From NCBI GenBank assembly GCA_003988855.1, contig QYAI01000064.1, forward strand, positions 1 through 64,000: a DNA stretch of 64,000 bases. Direction: 5' to 3'. This stretch comes from Arachnopeziza araneosa (lineage: Eukaryota; Ascomycota; Leotiomycetes; Helotiales; Arachnopezizaceae). The notes beneath the pieces are model-generated. The model was not told the origin of the DNA, ran no database searches, and saw only the letters and a program-made list of their open reading frames with translations. Shown in pieces: positions 55,620-64,000 of the stretch (positions are counted from its first letter, which is position 1; each line of letters begins with the position of its first letter). A program made the position numbers and the translations under genes.

Positions 55620-57385
55620 TCATCTTATATGCCTTGAAAACCTGTCCGGTATCTTCCTCCCAGCTTCGACATCCCTCTCCGACGAGACCACCGTCACCGT
55701 GTTCATCCTCCCCCCATCATAAGGGATCTTTACTATCTCCTGCCCATCGTGCGGACTCCACGACAGCTCATACGATTTAGCGACAGATAAATAGTTCGCG
55801 GGAGGCGGGGGATGGTTTGTCCCTGGGATCGAAAACTCGTGCTTGTGATTTGATGCTTCTTTGACCAGTTCTAGAGTCATATCATCCTGGGTGACGGGTG
55901 GCCGGTCCTTAGTCCTCTTGAAAAATGGAAAGAAGAATTTTCTGCCACCTTTTCGCTCCGCGACAGTGGTGTGTGAGACGTTCGTCGCGGGTGTTGACGA
56001 AGCGGATTTTCCTCCATACTCTGTCCTGCTCCCGTTTGACCCCTTGGTTTCCTTCCTTTTGCGAAATATATGAGAAACGAGAGCGCTGAAGGACGGCATG
56101 TTGCAGCAGAACAACGCGACGTCGATCTCGAGGGTCGTCCATATGGTTATGCTTATGTCATCCCATGTGGCATCTGCACTGCTGGCAAACGTCGTGATGG
56201 ACCTGAGTCGAGCACAAGATGTTGCAATGACACTGTGATCACATGAAATTAGCTATCGATACGCGAGTGGGCATGTCAACTTACAAGCTCCCCACACTAA
56301 ACATCGAGAGTAGAGCTAGCTTCTTGCTTGTTCCAACTCGGACTTGCAACAGCAACGGGCTCGGTAGAATCATAATCGCAAGATCCTGCGCGATGTTGAT
56401 GCCCGCTCCCGCGTATGCGACGGCTTGTACATCGATGCAGTCGAACTTGGTGGCGTAGATATCCCAGTTTTCTTGGACGGGGTGGCACTGGAAGATGAGA
56501 AGCAGTATCCACATGAGTCCCAGCGCGGTGATGGCGACGAGGAGGGCGTAGCACGATAATTTGAACCATCGCTGCGGGAAAATCCGTAGAAAGAAGAGGA
56601 CCAGCGCTAGTTTTATGAGAACGAGGAATAAGACGTACATCCCCTCCGAGAACCAGACTTCTATTCGTTAGACTTTAGATGTGGGAGCAGAGAGGTATTT
56701 ACGTACCTAAAAAGAGGATCTTGGATACCTCGTTTATTTCGATTTGAAAAATATGTTTACCAAAACCGGAGAGTACAACTAGGTGCCAGCTTGTCAGTAT
56801 AAAAGATAGATGTGGAAATGAACACATACGAAGAGTTGAGGTTCCTGTGAGACCAAAGGTCAAGCCCATTGCTCCCAGGACCATGTAGTCGTCCAAGAAT
56901 AACTTTCCATGGACCACCCAGCGGGAAATCATGCGCACAACGAAAGATCCAAATGAAAACGCCAATCCTCCATATATGAAGCCTAGCAGTTCACTTCCAC
57001 GGGATTGTTCCTTCTTCCCGCATAGTTGCGCTTGATATTGTGACAATACTAAAGACCGCATCAGAACTTCAGTCCCGGAAACAGCCAATGAACACCTACC
57101 AATGCCATCAGATTTGCTACACCCGCCGAGAACGCATGCCGATGTCGTATCAGACAGTATTTTGCTTTCACATTGGCATTTAGTGTCCAGCAGCCCACAA
57201 CCACTCCGTTCAAAGCCTTTGACCAAACATTGAAGCTTCTCGATATCAGTGATAGTTTCCGAGCCGCGATTTCAAGCCTCACTCACCGGACAAGCAGGTA
57301 TCTCTGAGAGGGTGAGATTCGATCTCGCGACAGCCTGAGTCGCTACCAGCACACAAAATATCAGACTCCAAAAGAAACGCAGCAT
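55620..57385 (-). CDS. Pth11-like receptor with CFEM domain
   Basis: Six exons (57385-57287, 57235-57100, 57048-56830, 56778-56707, 56660-56285, 56232-55620) encode 504 residues, all in phase. A signal peptide (1-20) is followed by a CFEM domain with eight Cys: CPLQC, SGC, KCQC, ACVLGGC and a last Cys before the membrane part. Seven membrane segments follow, including GFIYGGLAFSFGSFVVRMI, FLDDYMVLGAMGLTFGL, the YVLFLVLIKLALVLFFLRIF pair, and TIWTTLEIDVALFCCNMPSF, which is the typical TM7 region of Pth11 proteins. The C-terminal tail is cytosolic and Ser/Pro rich. Pth11 of Magnaporthe is a surface-sensing GPCR-type receptor; ligands of most relatives are unknown. Confidence 0.9.
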
Positions 57386-58275
57386 TCTTCTCAATGGGAG
57401 ACCTCGACCGTGATCAACAACGCAAGGGAGACGGAGACCTCGTGGAGCGGCCCACGGAGAATATTATACATTTCCTGCGTGCGGAGGCGCTCTGGCCCAA
57501 ACGTTTGAGCGACGTCAGTCCACCCGGCCCAGCAAAATATAAGAATTCCGTGGTGGTGTACGCAGGAGCGGCTGCGCTCAGGCGCCCCCAGGGTCAAAAC
57601 GTGCTTCTGGAATTGTTCCTTGGATCAGCCACGAGCGACGGACGACAGATGATGATTGGCCTCGAGGAATGCTGTGGAACTGTTTACGGCCCCGTTGTTT
57701 TTCTATCTTGGATCGTACAGCGCAGTCCACAGCTACTGCATGATCCTGGTTGCTGATCACAGAATGAGTTGCGCACGGCCACTCTGGGGCGGGAAATCGT
57801 CAGAAGAGGGCTGGATGTGGACGAGGTGGATCCGCCTGCCATACAGAAATTGTACTAGGGCGTCTGCTATCAAGATCGGCCCCAGACTTCATCGTGTCCC
57901 AGAGCTCGAGTCCATGTGGAGATGACTTCTCCCATCGCTGGATGTAGCCTAGTGGGAACTCTGATCACAGAGAAGAATCTGGAAAAGTCCAAGAGCGTTG
58001 TGGAAGAGACGGAAAGCGAGATCATGTTCTCCTCCAGCGACCATTGAATTTCTGTTGGCATAGCAGCATGAACTGGAAATTCAGGAAAGAGGAGAGGACT
58101 ATCACCATCGTTGACATACAGCTCACTAACGCCAAGGCCTAGTCACACATCTAGAACAATGAGATTCAACTCTTCAGAAAAGTTCAAACTACAGCAGATT
58201 CATTAAGTTTCCAGGGCGCAACAAGCAGGCTAAATAAAATACAAACAGAAATCCAAAACCAATACGCGGACTTAC
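57386..58275. other. Spacer upstream of the receptor gene
   Basis: No gene is supported. A 120-codon plus-strand frame (57,394-57,756) overlaps the promoter of the receptor and shows no family features. Confidence 0.4.
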
Positions 58276-59367
58276 TCAGACATACTCCTTGATCTGCTCC
58301 TCATTCCAGTTCCAGAATTTCTCCGCGATCCCGCTACCTCCGTCACTCTCAGTCTTGGATGCCGCGACCAAGTCCTCGCGGATATTCATGAATCTTCCCC
58401 AGGGGACAACTAGCGAGATGAATTAGCCTCACGACCTTGGGAGATGGGAGAGCAGAACTTACCCCAGGCGCCCGTCTTCTCCAGGTTGATCTCGGGCGAC
58501 AACCCTGCAAACAACTCCGTGTATGCACCATAGATCTGCGGATGCAGGACTAGGCGCCGGAGGAAGAATTGCAGGATGGGCCGGTCTCTGTACAAGCCCG
58601 AGTCGAGGTTGCCGGGGTTCAGCGCGACGCTGATGACGCCGTCTGCTCGGAGTCGCTTTGCATATTCCACGGCGTGCAGGTAATTCCCGGCCTTGCTGAT
58701 GCAGTACTTGGTGATGGCGGACTTGTCCTCATGGTAATCGAGATTGTTTAGATCGACGCCGCCCGGTTTATGGCTGCCGAGTTCGGTACCGGACGACGCG
58801 ACCCAGACCACACGGACGGTGCCAGAAGGTTCCGATCGAGCAGTCGCGATGAGGACTGGCGTGAGCAGCTTGGTAAACAGAAAAGGGCCAATGTCGTTCA
58901 CTCCAAGCTGCAGCTCGTGCCCTTGAACTGTTTTCGAGCCCTGTGGCGGGCACCACACCCCGGCGTTGTTGAAAAGAACATGCAATTTGGGCTCCTTGGA
59001 GAGAAAATCCCGGACGGATGCCTTGATCGTTGATAAATCCGCGAGATCAAGACGGAGAAAGACGAGCTCTCCCGTTGAGCTCGTCTTGACCTTCTTGATA
59101 TCCTCAATGGCTTTCTGGGCCTTGTCCTTGGAGCGGCACGCAAGATAGACTTTTGCGTTCTTTGCGTAGAGGATCTGAGCGAGCTCTTTACCCACGCCGG
59201 CATTGGAGCCAGTTACTATGTAAACCTGTTCCCGAACTGTTAGACCAATCAACATGGTTTATCGCTGAGAGTGCACTAACCTTGCCTTGAAGATCTGGAA
59301 GATGGTCCCCTGTAAACTTGGGTTTCGGAGGGAACATTTGCGACAAGTTATTCCTGAGTCCTGGCAT
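58276..59367 (-). CDS. Short-chain dehydrogenase/reductase
   Basis: Three exons (59367-59281, 59225-58463, 58409-58276) encode 327 residues, the usual length for retinol-dehydrogenase-like fungal SDRs. The cofactor motif is TGSNAGVGKEL. The acid loop is LRLDLADLSTI, the structural NNAG motif is NNAGVWCPP, and the catalytic YxxxK is YCISKAG; the Ser is in VWVASSG. The C-terminal part (NPGNLDSGLYRD, PWGRF) matches substrate-loop regions of the family. It is probably NADP(H)-dependent; the substrate is unknown. It shares a 274-bp promoter with a Zn2Cys6 regulator, which may control it. Confidence 0.9.
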
Positions 59368-59641
59368 TGTGAAGAGAGAGAAGTGTGAAGCTGAGAATTA
59401 GATGAGGTGATGGCTGGTGATGCTCGAACAGTAGAATGCTCTCTTGATGTTTTATATTGTGGTTCCGCAGTTGTGGCAACAGGCTTTCGGGATCGGGGAT
59501 AGTGATGCTGCTAATCGGAGATGCTGGCATGACGCTGGCCAACGGAGCAGGAATGTCCTTCTCGCCGAATGCCGTCGGGATGTTGTCTGCTGCACAATTC
59601 CATTCCACCTCGATTCAACACCACTCAGACCCAGTCCCTCA
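59368..59641. promoter_or_regulatory. Shared divergent promoter, SDR and Zn2Cys6 regulator
   Basis: Only 274 bp separate the two start codons, so the regulator and dehydrogenase probably share control elements. CGG-type sites for Zn2Cys6 proteins were not confirmed. Confidence 0.55.
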
Positions 59642-61572
59642 ATGCAGTCCGAATCTCTGACGAGTCAAGGGAGTGAGCGTGCGCCATATGGACGGGCATG
59701 TATAAACTGCGCACGTGTAAAATGCCGATGCATCTACAAGCCCAACCAGGCCTGCGAACGGTAAGCTTCCGACGGCACCCTTCCAGCTCATGTCTCTATC
59801 CATATCGGTGCCGCTTGAGATCATCTCTGCCGCATGTTCACTCTGGGCTCATATGTGTTAGCTGCCAGCGTCTGAAGAAAGAATGCGTGCCATCCGCATC
59901 GTTCCGAACCCGCGCCAAGAAGCCTCCCGGCTCAAAAACTGCTCAGCTCGAAGAGAAACTTGATGGTATCGTCTCTCTTCTGCGCGCACAATCGACTTTG
60001 ACCACTCATCCGTCTGGGATCCCTACCCCACAGTCAAGCATTGGAGCGCGGTCGCCTCGCTCTCTGAACGATGCCCTGGCATACGCCATCCCAGAGGAGA
60101 TTGCTGAAGAGCAGCTTGACACATTTCGTCGTGCACTCCTTCCATTCTTTCCTTTTATTCACATGCCAATAGAGTTGAGCTCCTCAGACCTTCGATTTCA
60201 GAAGCCTTTCCTCTGGTTTGTGATCATGTCTTTAACAACCAACTCGGTAGCGCAGCAGTTGGCAATGGGCACCACCATCCGACAAATTGTCTCGGAGAGA
60301 CTTGTAGCCGAGCATGAGAAGAGTTTAGATTTCCTACTGGGCCTCATATGCTATATAGCCTGGTCTGTTTCCATCCCCGAGTCAATCTCAAAAACTGACA
60401 GATCCCAGGTTTCACTTCCACAAGAAGAATGAGGCATACTTAGTCATGTGGACGCAGATCGCCGTTGGACTCTACTTCGAGCTTGGAATCTACAGAGCTG
60501 GATCTGAAGACGTAGGTCAATTTTCTAATTCACAATCAGATTGGTTTCCTCCTCGGCCTCCTGCTGGTCCAATCAGAACTATGGAAGAGCGGAGGGCTAG
60601 TCTCGGAATCTATATTGTCTCATCTATGTAAGTAGTGTGCAACCCTACAGCGGCTAAGTAGCCTATTAATGTTCGTGCTCAAGGGCATGGACGAGCATGA
60701 GACAGGCGGAGCCACTTCGTTGGACGCCATACCTAGATGAAAGTGTTAAAGTTCTGCGGAGGGAGGAAGAGACAGAGTTGGATATCATCCTGACTCTTCA
60801 AGCAAAATGCTATGTAGCCATGGATCAAGTCACGCTTTCTCAGATGAGTTGGGCTGTGGATGGCGAAGAATCCCGGCCGCCCGCAGCATTCTTCATCAAA
60901 GCGTTGGAGCGTCAACTTCAAGACTTGCGGCAAAGCTTACCCGAAGAGGTGCAATCAGATAGTGAGCATTCAACTCTAATCTGACTACAATATTCACATA
61001 CTAACTTAACAGGAACCGTACTCTTATCTCTGTATGGCACAGACATCATCAGCAAGGAAGCCCTTCTCTACAAGCCCAAAGGCGGCGACCAAGTGGACCT
61101 CAAAAGACTAGAGGGATTAGAACTCCTTCTCACAGCCATCGAACGGTGGTTGACGATCTTCCAGCAGCTCCCTCTCAGCATCGCGAGAGGAATTACCTTC
61201 AGCATCTTCGGCCAATGGTCTCACTGCATCATCCTCCTCTTCAAGCTCAGCACGCTCGATGAGGTGGGGTGGGATACCGAAGATGTCAGGAAACGAGTGG
61301 ACCTGCTTGATGTGGTGGAGATATTTACTCAGAAGTTGGAGCGGCTGCCCGAGGAGATGGGCATGGTGAATGATTCCACCAGTGGGGATATTGGGGCGCT
61401 CTTCAAGGGACCGCCGCTTATGAGGGGCATGAAGGCCAAGTTGGCGGCTGAGCTGAACCCGCAGGTGCAAATGGGAGAGGGTGATTTGTTTGTAGTTCCC
61501 GAAGGCTTTGAGATGAGCTTTGCTGACGATCCGTGGATGGCGACGATTTTTACTTCGCTGAGGAATTACTAG
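59642..61572 (+). CDS. Zn2Cys6 transcription factor
   Basis: Five exons (59642-59760, 59862-60362, 60409-60627, 60684-60961, 61013-61572) encode 558 residues. The Zn2Cys6 cluster follows the C-x2-C-x6-C-x7-C-x2-C-x6-C spacing (CINCARVKCRC, then CERCQRLKKEC), split by the first intron. A short linker and an EEKLDGIVSLLRAQS coiled coil for dimerisation follow. The middle contains the fungal-specific transcription factor region, with FRRALLPFFPFIHMP and HFHKKNEAYLVMWTQIAVGLYFELGI. The C-terminal part is helical. It is a nuclear regulator of unknown target; the adjacent dehydrogenase is the first candidate. Confidence 0.9.
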
Positions 61573-63124
61573 ATCGTATTGTATTCGTATCGATGTGCAC
61601 AGTGAACCCTTTTTGGGCTCTTTGATGTGAATCATTATAAGAACAATGGAAGACTGTTGATGTATATACCGTATTTTAAACATTAAAACCGCGTGAAAAA
61701 GGTCCCGAGTTCCCTGCTGCAATCTCCTCAACTCACGTATCCATCAAACCAACTTCTGGGAGGCTATTCAGGCTCAGGTGAAATGCATCGGAGCAAGATT
61801 CGTCTAACATAGCAACTGTGGGTTCGGGCATAGAAGAGTCTCTAACGCGCAAGCTAGCCTTTCCCGTCGCCACCAGACGAGGGCTCAGACCCGACAAGTG
61901 CAGTACCTACTTTCTGCATTCGATGCCATGCCTTCTTTCGTACAGACGGTTTTCCCACAGGGACAGCTGGTGGTTGTTGCTCAAGCTCGCGTGAGATGGC
62001 AGGACATCGCAGGGCATTGAATAGGGCGCAGCTCTAGAGGCGGAAGTGGCCGCACGTTTCATCAAGGAGGAGGCGTTTGTTGTTTGGGCAGGTTGTTACG
62101 ACTTGGCGCCTTCCAGATCAACGCGCGGAAATAGAAATGGCCCAGTTCGGCAGGAGGTCGGGGGGAGCAATGGAAGATGCAGCCCCGTGCAACTCACGTG
62201 ACCCAGTAATCATCTTTGAATTGACTGGGCCAGTTGACACGGGTTGGTGTCCTTCATGTCGTTCGTTTTCGGATGTACTGTGAGTTCCAGAACGATGGCC
62301 GCTTTCTCTGGCGACGGCATCGCACTGATTAGATATAGGAATTGGAGATGTCGGCCGCTCGAACAGGCTGAGCTCGGTTGGTTGATCCTGATTGTGGCGC
62401 CTGGGGCGTGCGGGACGAGAATGCTGTGCGTGAGACAGAAACCAAACGTCAGAATCTGTCAACCTCTTCTCGCCGTGGACAGAGTCGTACCATCGACGTT
62501 GGGTCCGGACCATTGGTGCGCAACTCTGACGGCGGCGCCTTGGCAACTCTTATCAGTTTCCGTGTTGCATAAGAGTGCTGATGGCGAGCCCACATTCTGG
62601 CTGAACGCCTCATCTTATGAGCTTATCCCGAGCTGCGAATCTCCAGTCAAGTCGCCCTCGTGCTTGCGTGCTGACACCGGATTTCCTTCCAAATGAAGCA
62701 CCAGCGGCGCTCCCCGGATTCCAGAGGCAACATCTCATGCTGGCAAGCTGTGATGATCGCTCCTCGGCGCTTCCGTTGGTGGGCAGGGAATCCGTCGCCG
62801 CTTGATTGTCATCGACCTTCCACAAGGAGCTTGGGTCCAGGGTCGTGTTATCTTCCTGGGTCAGCGAGAAAGCAGCAGAGGCCAGTAGGAACCTGATGAT
62901 TTGCCCGTACCCTTATCAAGTCGCACGACACTACTGCCGACGGGTCCTTGTGGATGCCATGATTCGTGGGATGCCAGCTTCTAGTCCAGCTTCTGGAATG
63001 AAGCTCGTTCATGCTTGACCTCCCAGGAGAATATTTATGAGCCCCGATCGTCGCACTTTTCCAGGCGAGCTTGTGAGACTTCCCTCCCTCTTCCCACCGA
63101 TTTCGTCGTTCCTTATAGTTCACA
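61573..63124. other. Spacer
   Basis: No gene is supported over 1.55 kb despite several small frames on both strands. The right end is the promoter of the permease. Confidence 0.4.
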
Positions 63125-64000
63125 ATGGGTGATTACGTTCACGGAGAACAGGAGGGTCAGCGCACCAGCGGCCATTTCGAGAAGGATGTCGAAGCCGGTC
63201 ATGAAAAAGAGCCCCAAGGTTTTGCTGCTCAAGATGTCGAGGTGGGATCCGCAGAGAATGTCAGAGCGAAGGAACTGCAGGGAAAGGTTGGCTTCCTGAG
63301 GAAGTTGCGCAATGCCGAAGATTTCCTTGACCGGAAGATGGGCATCGAAACCCAGGGTATCGACCGCATCAAGGAAGAAGACAAGCAACCTCCGTCCATC
63401 TTGAACGTATTCTTCATTTGGTGGTCGGTTACTTGCCACGTCGGAACTCTGCCAATTGGTGTTCTTGGCCCTCTATTTGGTTTGTCTTTGGGTCAATCCT
63501 GCGCCATGATTGTTGTTGGTACAATTCTTGGAGCCGCCTGCACTGGTTTTACTGGTACCCTTGGACCCAGGGTAAGCATATCTTTCCGTTTCATGCGACG
63601 GGACTAATCAATTCTGTAGCTTGGTCTACGTGCCATTGCCACATCTCGATACTCGTTTGGTTTCTACGGCGCAAAACTCTGTTCAGTTCTCAATGTCGTT
63701 ATCGGCGGTGGATTCGCTGTGGTGAATACCGTCGTTGTCGGCCAGATCCTCGCCGCGGTCTCGGATTATAAAATGACCATTGCCGTTGGCTGCGTCATTA
63801 TTGCTATCATCTCGTACATCGTGTCCGTTTTCGGATTCGCCATCATTCACACGTATGAGAAATACTCCTGGATCATGTCTTTCATCTTGATGCTCATCCT
63901 GATTGGGCAGATTGGTGACAAAATCGATGCCGGCATTCCCTCCGAAGATACAGGTCTTGGATTCTCGGGCTCCATGCTCAGTTTCCTGGCCATCAACTTC
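63125..64000 (+). CDS. NCS1-type purine/cytosine permease (partial, runs off the window)
   Basis: Two exons are seen: 63125-63571, and 63620 onward to the end of the window (276 residues so far). A long cytosolic N-terminus (1-90) ends with a conserved helix (AEDFLDRKMGIETQGIDRI). The first membrane segment contains WWSVTCHVGTLPIGVLGP, the N-terminal NCS1 signature. It continues with GTILGAACTGFTGTLGPRLGLRAIATSRYSFGFYGAKL and FAVVNTVVVGQIL. The pattern fits the fungal Fcy2-like nucleobase symporters. The remaining 6-7 membrane segments and stop lie outside. Confidence 0.88.

Noticed and set aside
62118..62546. 142-codon minus-strand frame
   Set aside because: Arg/Ser-rich with no recognisable domain; overlaps comparable frames on the other strand.
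1..64000. Search for tRNA, rRNA and CRISPR-like arrays
   Set aside because: No T-loop/acceptor pairs, rRNA signatures or regular spacer arrays were noticed by eye; a tRNA scan was not possible.

Overview
The window is nuclear DNA of a filamentous ascomycete (Pezizomycotina). Genes are split by short GT-AG introns of about 40-110 nt. It carries families typical of these fungi: a Pth11-like CFEM receptor, a Zn2Cys6 regulator, a GH72 wall transglycosylase, a 2EXR protein, a DUF1996 protein and a LaeA-type methyltransferase relic. The gene mix would fit Leotiomycetes, but that placement is inference from the sequence alone.

Layout. 1-2,188 is AT-rich and holds two copies of one LTR; one is a solo LTR with a perfect 5-bp target duplication. 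2,189-6,000 is decaying accessory DNA: an intact DUF1996 gene followed by two broken methyltransferase genes. 6,655-9,096 encodes a long coiled-coil protein. 11,045-18,428 is a compact metabolic block: an ATP-grasp/methyltransferase fusion, a divergent aldehyde-dehydrogenase-like/nucleotidyltransferase fusion, and an MFS transporter. This is the best candidate for an undescribed pathway here.

18,890-28,858 is conserved housekeeping: Mus81 nuclease, phosphoacetylglucosamine mutase, a small NTF2-like protein, PRMT1 and the TFIIIB subunit Brf1. 29,598-45,702 holds mostly uncharacterised fungal proteins (2EXR, an acylation-signal protein, disordered and acidic nuclear-type proteins, a membrane-anchored protein, a coiled-coil protein) and one medium-chain reductase.

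47,353-57,385 is surface and secretion related: a GH72 glucanosyltransferase, a small secreted cysteine-containing protein with internal repeats, a decayed carboxylesterase and a CFEM-Pth11 receptor. 58,276-61,572 is a divergent short-chain dehydrogenase/Zn2Cys6 regulator pair sharing a 274-bp promoter. The window ends inside an NCS1-type nucleobase permease.

Exon boundaries were worked out by hand from splice sites, reading phase and remembered family conservation; no alignment or search was run. No tRNA, rRNA or CRISPR was seen.
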